64,000 nucleotides of DNA from Billgrantia pellis (GTDB lineage Bacteria; Pseudomonadota; Gammaproteobacteria; Pseudomonadales; Halomonadaceae), in contig NZ_VTPY01000004.1 in assembly GCF_008297955.1 (NCBI RefSeq), positions 496,001-560,000 of the forward strand, read 5' to 3'. Numbering within the stretch: the stretch's first letter is position 1; the number at the start of each line of letters is the position of its first letter. The notes below the pieces were generated by a model that made no database searches, was not told the DNA's origin, and worked only from the letters and a program-made list of their open reading frames with translations. Both the position numbers and the translations under genes were made by a program. Positions 57,106 to 64,000 of the stretch are shown here, piece by piece.

Positions 57106-58080
57106 TTACCGTGGCCGGATCTCCGCGAGGTGGCGGCTCACGGCGATCCAGGCACCCAGCCAGCCCAATAGTGTACTGCACAACAGCAGCGTTGCCGACC
57201 CCTCGAGGCCCAGCCGGGGCAAAGTGAAAGAGGCGCCGTAACTGGCGGCGAGTGCGCTGACCGGCACCGTCAGCCATTGATTGCCGAGTCCCAGCAGCCC
57301 GCAGGCGAGCAGACCGCCGCCAAGCCCGTACCAGGCCCCGCTGTAGAGAAAGGGTCGGCGTACGAAGGCATGGGTGGCACCGATCAGCATCACCACCTCG
57401 ATTTCCTGGCGGCGGCTCTCCACCGCCAGGCGTATGGTGTTGCCCACCACCAGCAACACGCCCAAGCCAAACAGCACCGCCAGGGCCAGGGCCAGACGAC
57501 TGCCGAGCTCGGCCAGGTGGCGCAGGCGCTCGAGCCAGGCCAGGTCGAGGCGCACCTCGTCGACACCGCTCAGTGCCTGGAGTTCGCCGGCCAGCTGACG
57601 CACGGCCTCGGGCGCCGGGTCGCTCGGCACTACCACGATGCTGGCTGGCAAGGGATTGTCCTCGAGACGCTCAAGCGCGTCATCCAGCCCCAGCGCCTGC
57701 TGGAACTCCGCCATGCCTTCGGCAGCGGTGATCAAGCGGCTGCGCATCACGCCCTCATGGGCCGCCATGGCCTCGTCGATGCGTCCGGCCTGCGCCTCGC
57801 CCACGTGCGGCTCCAGGTAGGCGGTCAAGGTGGCGCTCTCGTCCAGTTCGGCGTCGAGTAGGCGCGCACTGTCGAGCGCCAGCCACAGTGCCGCCGGCAG
57901 TACCAGGGCAATGGCGATGGCGAGCATGGTCAGCAGACTGCCGATGGGCCGACGCAGCAGTCGGCGGGCACTGTCCAGCATCATGGCGCGATGATGACGC
58001 AACCAACCGCGGAAACGGCTCGAGGAGCGGGTGCGCTGACTGCGGGCACCACGTGGCGGCGCCGGAGACTGGCGGCTCAT
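57106..58080 (-). CDS. ftsX: Cell division membrane protein FtsX
   Basis: A 324-residue FtsX with four predicted membrane segments (about 50-75, 200-222, 250-275 and 290-312) and a periplasmic loop between the first two. With FtsE it forms an ABC-type complex that activates peptidoglycan amidases through EnvC at the septum. The N-terminal 45 residues are arginine-rich and cytoplasmic. It overlaps ftsE by 4 bp. Confidence 0.95.
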   Translation of the reverse strand: MSRQSPAPPRGARSQRTRSSSRFRGWLRHHRAMMLDSARRLLRRPIGSLLTMLAIAIALVLPAALWLALDSARLLDAELDESATLTAYLEPHVGEAQAGRIDEAMAAHEGVMRSRLITAAEGMAEFQQALGLDDALERLEDNPLPASIVVVPSDPAPEAVRQLAGELQALSGVDEVRLDLAWLERLRHLAELGSRLALALAVLFGLGVLLVVGNTIRLAVESRRQEIEVVMLIGATHAFVRRPFLYSGAWYGLGGGLLACGLLGLGNQWLTVPVSALAASYGASFTLPRLGLEGSATLLLCSTLLGWLGAWIAVSRHLAEIRPR

Positions 58081-58745
58081 GCGGCCTCCTCGTCATCCAC
58101 CAGGCGCCCCTCGCGCAGTCGCAGCACGCGATGCCGCAGGCGGGCGATCAGAGCGAGGTCGTGACTGGCGATCATCACCGTGGTGCCGATGCGATTGAAG
58201 TCTTCGAACAGCGCCATGATATCGGCCGAAAGCTGGGGATCGAGGTTACCGGTGGGCTCGTCGGCGAGCAGCAGCGAGGGCTTGTTGACCACCGCCCTGG
58301 CGATACCCACCCGCTGCTGCTCGCCGCCGGAAAGCTCGACCGGCAACGCCTTCTCGCGATGCAGCAGGCCAACCTTGTCAAGCGCCGCCCTGACACGGCG
58401 CGCGACCTCGCGCGGCTCGACCCCGCGAATCTCCAGTGGCAGTGCCACGTTGTGGTAGATGGAGCGATCCAGCAATAGCTGATGATCCTGGAACACCACA
58501 CCGATCTGTCGGCGGTAGAACGGCACTTGGCTGGGGTGCAGACGGCCGATATCGTGCCCGGCCACCAGCACGCGCCCGCGGGTCGGCCGCTCGAGCAGCA
58601 TAATCAGGCGCAGCAGCGAACTCTTGCCGGCGCCCGAATGCCCGGTGAGAAACACCATCTCGCCACGCCGCACGCGAAAATCGATATTGGCCAGTGCCTC
58701 GAAGCGCCCGCCGTATCGCTTCCCCACATGCTCGAACGCGATCAT
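58077..58745 (-). CDS. ftsE: Cell division ATP-binding protein FtsE
   Basis: A 222-residue ABC ATPase. Walker A is GHSGAGKSS (35-43), the signature ELSGGEQQRVGIARA near 137 and Walker B LLLADEPTGNLD near 158. It partners FtsX. It overlaps ftsY upstream by 4 bp (58742-58745) and ftsX downstream by 4 bp, giving a tightly coupled ftsY-ftsE-ftsX set. Confidence 0.97.
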   Translation of the reverse strand: MIAFEHVGKRYGGRFEALANIDFRVRRGEMVFLTGHSGAGKSSLLRLIMLLERPTRGRVLVAGHDIGRLHPSQVPFYRRQIGVVFQDHQLLLDRSIYHNVALPLEIRGVEPREVARRVRAALDKVGLLHREKALPVELSGGEQQRVGIARAVVNKPSLLLADEPTGNLDPQLSADIMALFEDFNRIGTTVMIASHDLALIARLRHRVLRLREGRLVDDEEAA

Positions 58746-60163
58746 GGCGAGGCGGTGTCACGCTCGTCGCCCTGATCGAAGAGGGCATCGACGAAATCGC
58801 GGGCCGCGAAGGGCCGCAGGTCATCCAGGCCTTCGCCCACCCCGATGAAGCGTATTGGGGTGCCGAGCTGCTTGGCCAAAGCAAAGATGATACCGCCCTT
58901 GGCGGTACCGTCGAGCTTGGTCAGGGTGATGCCGGTCACCGTCACCGCCTCGTTGAAGGTGTTGGCCTGGGCCAGCGCGTTCTGACCGGTACCGGCATCC
59001 AACACCAGCATCACCTCGTGGGGTGCGCTGACGTCGAGTTTGCCCATCACCCGGTGCACCTTCTTGAGTTCCTCCATCAGGTGCCCCTTGTTGTGCAGCC
59101 TGCCGGCGGTATCGGCAATCAGAACGTCGACCCCCCGCGCCTTGGCTGCGGACACCGCATCGTAGACCACCGAGGCACTATCGGCGCCGGTGTGCTGGGC
59201 AATGACCGGCACCTTGTTGCGCTCGCCCCATACCTTGAGCTGCTCCACGGCTGCGGCGCGGAACGTATCACCGGCCGCCAGCATCACGCTGCGCCCTTCA
59301 CGCTGAAACCGCTGGGTCAGCTTGCCGATGGTGGTGGTCTTGCCGACACCGTTGACCCCCACGACCAGGATCACGAAAGGCCCTTCGCCCTTGGGCGGCA
59401 ATTCGAGCGGCTTGGCTACGGCATCGAGCATGACGGCAAGCTCGTCCTGCAGCGCGCGGTAGAGCGCCTGGGGCTCCTTGAGTTCCTTGCGCGAGACGCG
59501 CTCGGTCAGTCGCTCGATGATCTCCGTGGTCGCCTCGATGCCCACGTCGGCCATCAGCAGTTGGGTCTCGAGATCCTCGATCAGCTCGTCGTCGATCTGT
59601 TTCTTGCCCAGAAACAACCCCGCGATACCCTCGGTGAGGTTGGCGCGGGTTTTGCCCAGGCCCGAGCGGATGCGCGCGAACCAGCCCTTCTTCTCGGCGA
59701 CGGGTTTCTCTTGCAGGGGCGCGCCTTCGGGTTCGGGTTCGGGTTCGGGTTCGGGTTCGGGTTCGGGTTCGGGTTCGGGTTCGGGTTCGGGTTCGGGTTC
59801 GGGTTCGGGTTCGGGTTCGGGTTCGGCGGGAGTCTGTTCCGATGCGGCCTCCGGCACCGCCTGTGCCTCTTCGCGCAGCGCGGCGTTCTCCTCCTCGCGA
59901 CTCACCGCATCCACCGCCTCGGTGCGCGCTAGCGCCTCATCCGCTGCCGGACCGGCCATCGCGGCCTCCCCGGGCTGCGACTCATCGGCGATATCGGGCT
60001 CAGCGGGAGCTCGCTCGCGTGGGGCGTCACGAACCTCGTCCGGCGGAATCGTGGCGGCTTCGGGCAACGTCTGCTCCCGCTCCGCCTCTTGCCGCTCCGG
60101 CGAGCGCTCTTCCTCTCGTTCCTGCCGTTCCTGCTGTTTCTTGCGCTTGAAAAAACCGAACAT
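58742..60163 (-). CDS. ftsY: Signal recognition particle receptor FtsY with long Pro-Glu tract
   Basis: A 473-residue SRP receptor from ATG 60163. An N-terminal acidic A-domain (1-150), with basic [11 protein letters not shown] at the start, contains about 17 consecutive Pro-Glu pairs near residues 113-146. The NG domain (about 165-473) has the G1 loop [14 protein letters not shown] near 275, [11 protein letters not shown] near 300 and [11 protein letters not shown] near 355. FtsY docks SRP-ribosome complexes at the inner membrane. The tract is encoded by a pure hexanucleotide repeat, so its length may vary between strains. Confidence 0.96.
   Translation of the reverse strand: MFGFFKRKKQQERQEREEERSPERQEAEREQTLPEAATIPPDEVRDAPRERAPAEPDIADESQPGEAAMAGPAADEALARTEAVDAVSREEENAALREEAQAVPEAASEQTPAEPEPEPEPEPEPEPEPEPEPEPEPEPEPEPEPEGAPLQEKPVAEKKGWFARIRSGLGKTRANLTEGIAGLFLGKKQIDDELIEDLETQLLMADVGIEATTEIIERLTERVSRKELKEPQALYRALQDELAVMLDAVAKPLELPPKGEGPFVILVVGVNGVGKTTTIGKLTQRFQREGRSVMLAAGDTFRAAAVEQLKVWGERNKVPVIAQHTGADSASVVYDAVSAAKARGVDVLIADTAGRLHNKGHLMEELKKVHRVMGKLDVSAPHEVMLVLDAGTGQNALAQANTFNEAVTVTGITLTKLDGTAKGGIIFALAKQLGTPIRFIGVGEGLDDLRPFAARDFVDALFDQGDERDTASP
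59726..59826. repeat. Hexanucleotide tandem repeat inside ftsY
   Basis: About 16 full plus one partial copies of TTCGGG run without a mismatch across 101 bp. On the coding (minus) strand each unit is CCCGAA, encoding Pro-Glu. Copy changes would keep the frame. Confidence 0.97.
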
Positions 60164-60216
60164 GGGGGGATTCAGCCTCACGGGTGAATGATCGCTACAT
60201 CCTAACACTGCGCATC

Positions 60217-60245
60217 ATGACTGTGGACAAGGCGGCGGGTACAAT
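60217..60245 (+). promoter_or_regulatory. Predicted rsmD promoter
   Basis: ATGACT (60217-60222) and TACAAT (60240-60245) are 17 bp apart. The expected start (near 60252) is only about 2 nt from the rsmD ATG at 60254, so the message could be leaderless. The 90-bp gap (60164-60253) is shared with divergent ftsY. Confidence 0.5.
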
Positions 60246-60253
60246 TAGGTCGC

Positions 60254-60877
60254 ATGACACGCCGCCGCTCTCCTCCACGCTCCCGACAGCGCCCCGCCAC
60301 CCGCTCCACTCAGGGAGGCGGCCGTCTGCGCATCATCGGTGGCGAGTTTCGTCGTCGATTGCTGCCGGTGCTTGACAGTCCCGGTCTGCGCCCCACGCCG
60401 GACCGGGTACGCGAGACCCTGTTTAACTGGCTGGCCGCGGCCACGCCAGGCGCCCGGGTGCTGGATGTGTTCGCCGGCACCGGGGCGCTGGGGCTTGAGG
60501 CCCTTTCCCGCGGTGCCACCGAGGCCCGCTTCGTCGAGCGAGACGGCCATGTCGCCCAGGCGTTGATCGCGAACCTGCACGCCCTGGGTGCGAGTGAGCG
60601 CGCCCGGGTCGACATCGCCGATGCCCTCGCTTTCCTGGCGGCCGGTCCCGTTAATGGTGAAGATGTCACTCTGGCCTTCCTCGACCCACCTTTCCGTCAG
60701 AACCTGGCCGAGCCCTGCTGCAAGCGCCTGGAGCAGGGCTGGCTCGCCGATGATGCCTTCATCTACCTGGAAACGGAATCCGAGCTGGTCCCGTATGTCC
60801 CCTCCACCTGGACGTTGCATCGCGAGGTGCGTGCCGGCGACAGCACCGGGAGGCTGTACCGTCGTCTCGCGACCTGA
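60254..60877 (+). CDS. rsmD: 16S rRNA (guanine-966-N2)-methyltransferase RsmD
   Basis: A 207-residue SAM methyltransferase acting on the 30S subunit. Family motifs are RIIGGEFRRRLL (near 27), LRPTPDRVRETLFNWL (near 44), VLDVFAGTGALGLEALSRGA (near 70) and the catalytic DPPF near 144. The first 22 residues are basic and not conserved, so a later start is possible, but no good one is seen. It is divergent from ftsY, the usual arrangement; coaD, a common downstream neighbour, is not present. Confidence 0.95.
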   Translation: MTRRRSPPRSRQRPATRSTQGGGRLRIIGGEFRRRLLPVLDSPGLRPTPDRVRETLFNWLAAATPGARVLDVFAGTGALGLEALSRGATEARFVERDGHVAQALIANLHALGASERARVDIADALAFLAAGPVNGEDVTLAFLDPPFRQNLAEPCCKRLEQGWLADDAFIYLETESELVPYVPSTWTLHREVRAGDSTGRLYRRLAT

Positions 60878-60996
60878 CGGGACCCACGTCGCCGCTCGGC
60901 GACGCTTGCCGTGCCACAGCCCCCGGCGTTACGCTGCGCGACGGGTAACTCGGCGGGCAGGGCCCGCCCCGGCAGGATGTATTTCAGGAGAAAAGG

Positions 60997-61188
60997 ATGA
61001 GCACCGAACTCTTCAACCGGCTCGAGCAGAAAGTCACCAGCGCCGTCGAGGCCCTGGAGCTGCTGAAAATGGAAGCCGAGGAGCTGCGCGAGGAAAACAG
61101 TCGCCTGAAGCAGGAACGCGAGGACTGGGAGCGCCGCCTCACCGAACTGCTGGGCAAGTTCGACGAAGTGGAAGCCGGCAGTCGCTGA
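60997..61188 (+). CDS. ZapB-like small coiled-coil protein
   Basis: A 63-residue acidic protein, almost entirely one predicted coiled coil (heptads from about residue 5 to 55, with the repeated L/E pattern LLKMEAEELREENSRLKQE). Size and sequence resemble the ZapB/TIGR02449 group that stabilises the FtsZ ring. The GGAGAAAAGG region before the ATG is a plausible ribosome-binding site. Identification is by resemblance only; any short coiled coil could look like this. Confidence 0.75.
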   Translation: MSTELFNRLEQKVTSAVEALELLKMEAEELREENSRLKQEREDWERRLTELLGKFDEVEAGSR

Positions 61189-61236
61189 CACCGCTTCGCC
61201 TTCAACATCGATCACCTCGACCTGGCCCACCGCCTG

Positions 61237-61713
61237 TCACGGCCGGCGCGACATCAGGATGGCATCTTCCCGCTTCGCGCCGGCACCGACTTCCCCTGCA
61301 ACGGATACCAAGAGCGGATAGTAACCGCGCCGCCTGCCGTCCTCGCTGAAGCCGCAGCGCCGGTAGAGCGCAATGGCTGGTGCGTTACCGGCCCGCACCT
61401 CGAGCAGCAACCGCTCACTGCCCCAGCGTCGCGCCTGTTTCCTTGCCGCCTCCAGCAGTTGCGTTCCCAGGCCGTATCGGCGCATGACCGGTGCCACCAG
61501 CATGGCCTGCAGTTCGGCCTCGAAGGGAAGACGCATCACGACGGCATGGCCGACCAGGGCACCGCCGTATTCGGCTCCCAATACGCAACCGTCAGCGGTC
61601 GTCAGGGCGGCCTCCAACTGGCCGACCGTCCACGGACGCGGCTGGCCGCGCTCCAGCATCGCCAGGGGTGCCAGATCGGCGACGCCCAGGCGTCGAATCG
61701 ACGCCTCACGCAT
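61237..61713 (-). CDS. rimI: Ribosomal protein S18 alanine N-acetyltransferase RimI
   Basis: A GNAT acetyltransferase of 158 residues from ATG 61713. The acetyl-CoA segment MLVAPVMRRYGLGTQLLEAA (near 72-91) holds the R/Q-x-x-G-x-G/A motif, followed by LEVRAGNAPAIALYRRCGF near 105, which is diagnostic of the RimI group. The start overlaps the end of the preceding HolD-like gene by 8 bp, as in Pseudomonas. The open frame 61 codons longer is the wrong reading of that gene. Confidence 0.9.
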   Translation of the reverse strand: MREASIRRLGVADLAPLAMLERGQPRPWTVGQLEAALTTADGCVLGAEYGGALVGHAVVMRLPFEAELQAMLVAPVMRRYGLGTQLLEAARKQARRWGSERLLLEVRAGNAPAIALYRRCGFSEDGRRRGYYPLLVSVAGEVGAGAKREDAILMSRRP

Positions 61714-62527
61714 CGGCGTTCGCCTCGGGGCCCTGCGACCAGGCCCGCTGCCACTCCAGCAGGGTGGGCCATAGCGAGCGCTTGGCTTCGGCGCTCTCGG
61801 CCAGCTCGGCGAGCGCCGGTCCCTGCCAGCCGGGCATCGCAAGCGGCCCGCAATGCCCTTGCTCGATCGACAAGACTCGATCGATGGTTTCCTCACGGCC
61901 GAAGATCAGCACCCGCTCGGGCGCCCAGCCTCGACGACGTGTCCCGTCGATGAAGGCATGCAGGCCCTCGCGCGCCTCCTCGAGTGGCGAGATCACCGAC
62001 AGTTCCTCCATCAACGGCCAGCGAAACGTCTGGAAAGCAGGTAACCGGTCAGGGACGATGCCCACCGCCTGCAACGCATTGCCGAGCAACTGGATCTGGG
62101 CGGCATCGGGCGGCGACGCCTCCGGAACGACGATCAGCCAGCGGTCGCCGAGACAGGCAACCTGCAATACGAAACGCAATGGCTCCTGTCGCGGCGCCAC
62201 CTCGTCCGGCACGGCCTTGGCATTCTCCGCTGGAACGACGTTACCGTTTTCGGGCATCGCCCCCAACAGCTGCCGGGCACGCCCGATCGTGGCCGGGCGC
62301 GGCGCTTCCGCAACGACCGGATCGGGATCGGACTGGCGTGATGACGCCGCTTCCGCCTCGTCCAGCAGGGCGTGCAGGCGCTCTGCCGGTGGCTTGGCGA
62401 CAGGGCGTTCCGGCAGTTCCCATTCGCAGGCGTCGGTCGGCCGGGCATTGGGCAGCCGGTAGCGTGCCACCCATGCCGTCAACCCCATCGCCTCCAGGTA
62501 CTGCAGACGCTGCGGCTCGGTGATCAC
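61706..62527 (-). CDS. holD: Probable DNA polymerase III psi subunit (HolD-like)
   Basis: A 273-residue protein starting at GTG 62527, which overlaps the bolA-like stop as GTGA. The N-terminus EPQRLQYLEAMGLTAWVARY resembles the N-terminal motif by which HolD binds the clamp-loader (E. coli QLQQLGITQWSLR). The remainder is longer than enterobacterial HolD (137). Its place beside rimI matches the gene identified biochemically as psi in Pseudomonas. Assignment from motif and position; the middle (80-130) looks disordered. Confidence 0.72.
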   Translation of the reverse strand: MITEPQRLQYLEAMGLTAWVARYRLPNARPTDACEWELPERPVAKPPAERLHALLDEAEAASSRQSDPDPVVAEAPRPATIGRARQLLGAMPENGNVVPAENAKAVPDEVAPRQEPLRFVLQVACLGDRWLIVVPEASPPDAAQIQLLGNALQAVGIVPDRLPAFQTFRWPLMEELSVISPLEEAREGLHAFIDGTRRRGWAPERVLIFGREETIDRVLSIEQGHCGPLAMPGWQGPALAELAESAEAKRSLWPTLLEWQRAWSQGPEANADA

Positions 62528-62832
62528 GTGCCCGCGCCACGACAGTCGGGGGAGTCGGGCCGCCCCTCGCCGCGCGCGGCCCATTCTTCGGGAGTATAGA
62601 GGTGCAGCGCCAGAGCATGCACCGGCCCGGAAAGCTCATCGGCGAGCAGCGCATAGAGGCGCTGGTGGCGCTTCACCGGCATCAAGCCCTGGAAGTGCTC
62701 GGATACCACGGTGACCTTGAAATGGGTTTCGGAGTTGGGCGGCACGGCATGTCGGTGGCTTTCGTTCTCCACCGCCACGAAGCTGGGGTCGAGGGCCTTC
62801 AGCTTCTCTTCAATGACGGCCTGAATGCTCAT
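62524..62832 (-). CDS. bolA: BolA family protein
   Basis: A 102-residue BolA/IbaG-type protein. The core is NESHRHAVPPNSETHFKVTV with the histidine used in iron-sulfur handling with monothiol glutaredoxins, followed by VKRHQRLYALLADEL near 53 and VHALALHLYTPEEW. Ribosome-binding site GAGGAG precedes the ATG. It overlaps the HolD-like gene by 4 bp. BolA itself and IbaG are not separated by eye; the VPPNSETHF sequence favours BolA. Confidence 0.92.
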   Translation of the reverse strand: MSIQAVIEEKLKALDPSFVAVENESHRHAVPPNSETHFKVTVVSEHFQGLMPVKRHQRLYALLADELSGPVHALALHLYTPEEWAARGEGRPDSPDCRGAGT

Positions 62833-62865
62833 GTGGGCTCCTCGAGGATGGATGTGTCGTCATCA

Positions 62866-64000
62866 TCATTGTACGCTTTTGCCCGATCGGTTGCTCCGGG
62901 TCCCGGCGGATGCGCTCTGCTGGTACCGCTGGGCGATCCCGGCCAACGACATCCGCGCCAGGCTGGCCGCGAGTGACAGCACGCACGCCAGGCAACCCAC
63001 CCAGAGCGTCATCTGTACGGGTGAACCGACGGCGAGAAACACCCCCACCAGCGCCACACCGAGAGACTGACCCACGGTGCGGGTGGTGCTCATCACCCCC
63101 GAGGCGCTAGTGCTGAGTTCGCGTGGCGCACTGGTCATTATCTCGCGGTTGTTAGGTGGCTGAAACAGCCCAAACCCGATGCCACACAGTGCCGTGCGCC
63201 AAAGGCTGTCGGCGAGCCCGGCCTCCGCCGGCAACAACGCCAGGGAGGCCAGCCCCAGCATCAATAGCACCAGCCCCGCGCTGGCCATGACGCTGGGATT
63301 GGCGCGGTCGGCCAAGCGGCCGGCGACGGGCCCGACCAGCATGATCGCGAGCGGCCATGGCGTGAAGAGCCAGGCGGTGTGCAGTGGCGAGAACCCCATC
63401 TCCTGTTGGTACAGGAACGATAGCGCAACGAAGGCGAGCCCCTGCCCCACGAAGGCGAACCCCGAGGCGGATACTGCGAGTCGGAAACGCGGCTCGAGGA
63501 ACAGGCGCGGCGGCAACAGTGGGTGGCTGGCTCGCCGCTGGCGGCGCAGGAACAGGTAGCCCGTGACGAAGCTCAGCAACAGCCAGGCCAGCGATTGCAG
63601 AAGTGGCGCATCATGCCCCAGGGTATCCATCGCCAGGAAAAAGCTGCCCAGCATAATCACCGAGCCCAACGCTCCACGACCATCGAAACCGCCGCGGCGC
63701 GTAGTTTCGCGAGGCAACGCGCGCCATGCGAGCCAGAGCGCGCAAAGCCCCAGCGGCAAATGGAGAGCGAACAGCCATGGCCAGCTCACCACCGACAGCA
63801 TCAGCCCACCCAGCGCGGGACCGGCGGCGTAGCCGCCCGCCACCACCAAGGCACTGAGCCCCAGGGCGCTGCCCAGCAGACGCGTCGGAAAGATCGAGCG
63901 ATAGAGCGAGGGACCGATGGAAAGAGTCGCCGCAGCCCCGAGTCCTTGCAACGCGCGAAACACCAGCAGCAGCTCGAGGCTGCGTGACAGGGCGGCGCCC
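62866..64000 (-). CDS. MFS transporter, drug/proton antiporter type (5' end beyond window)
   Basis: The last 378 codons of a major facilitator protein; the start lies past base 64000. About ten to eleven hydrophobic segments are visible. The antiporter motif C (GGYAAGPALGG) marks the DHA drug/H+ antiporter group, and FRALQGLGAA matches motif near helix 4. Features such as a long central region suggest the 14-helix DHA2 type. Substrate unknown. The stop is 33 bp from the bolA start. Confidence 0.85.
   Translation of the reverse strand, partial: GAALSRSLELLLVFRALQGLGAAATLSIGPSLYRSIFPTRLLGSALGLSALVVAGGYAAGPALGGLMLSVVSWPWLFALHLPLGLCALWLAWRALPRETTRRGGFDGRGALGSVIMLGSFFLAMDTLGHDAPLLQSLAWLLLSFVTGYLFLRRQRRASHPLLPPRLFLEPRFRLAVSASGFAFVGQGLAFVALSFLYQQEMGFSPLHTAWLFTPWPLAIMLVGPVAGRLADRANPSVMASAGLVLLMLGLASLALLPAEAGLADSLWRTALCGIGFGLFQPPNNREIMTSAPRELSTSASGVMSTTRTVGQSLGVALVGVFLAVGSPVQMTLWVGCLACVLSLAASLARMSLAGIAQRYQQSASAGTRSNRSGKSVQ

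Noticed and set aside
59726..59826. Repeat array considered as CRISPR
   Set aside because: The unit is 6 bp with no spacers and lies inside a coding sequence.
58694..59932. A plus-strand frame with a long Phe-Gly repeat resembling FG-nucleoporin sequence
   Set aside because: It is the complement of the Pro-Glu tract of ftsY; the FG pattern comes from the hexanucleotide repeat read backwards.

Overview
The window looks like chromosomal DNA of a GC-rich gammaproteobacterium, most likely a member of the Halomonadaceae (Halomonas or a relative). This is inferred from gene content and order (for example glnD-dapC-arsC-like-dapD-dapE, and coaBC-dut-algC-argB-slmA) and from protein character. I cannot confirm it without a database search. 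I see no tRNA, rRNA, CRISPR array, prophage, intact insertion sequence or defence island. Almost all of the sequence is housekeeping genes.

Layout. 1-3877 (minus): folM-fre-ubiD overlap one another, behind the rho terminator and rho. 4323-7152: ppx (plus) and tilS (minus) converge and overlap by 20 bp. 7308-27122 (minus): the classic envelope and translation cluster, in transcription order rpsB-tsf-pyrH-frr-uppS-cdsA-dxr-rseP-bamA-skp-lpxD-fabZ-lpxA-lpxB-rnhB-dnaE-accA. It links ribosome and elongation functions to isoprenoid and phospholipid precursors, outer-membrane protein assembly, lipid A synthesis, replication and fatty-acid initiation. 27452-35285 (plus): map-glnD, then a promoter and dapC-arsC-like-dapD-dapE plus a conserved small protein (nitrogen sensing and the succinylase branch of lysine/diaminopimelate synthesis). 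35593-47312: a mixed region with a membrane-anchored cold-shock-domain protein, slyX, trxB, a CPXCG protein, acnA, an NAD malic enzyme, a YeeE/TsuA-type transporter, trpS, alanine dehydrogenase, a thioesterase and a DUF2007-like protein. 47372-50909 (minus): rlmI, mutM, rpmG, rpmB, radC. 51044-55972 (plus): coaBC, dut, algC, argB, slmA. 56041-60163 (minus): rpoH, ftsX, ftsE, ftsY. 60254-64000: rsmD and a ZapB-like coiled coil (plus), then rimI, a HolD-like gene, bolA and the 3' part of an MFS transporter (minus).

The least explained sequence is intergenic. Two families of dispersed repeats (A: 8541-8751 and 45094-45270; B: 7183-7298 and 35356-35578) each occur twice. All four copies have the same orientation and begin 0 to 14 bp after the stop codon of a minus-strand gene (dnaE, ald, accA, and the cold-shock-domain gene). 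An 85-bp palindromic element (8399-8483) sits next to one copy and looks like an insertion. A 16-bp motif links the two families. FtsY carries a (Pro-Glu) tract encoded by about 17 hexanucleotide units, and PyrH has a repeat-bearing N-terminal extension. I did not find a convincing new multi-gene system. The repeat families are the best candidates for something undescribed.
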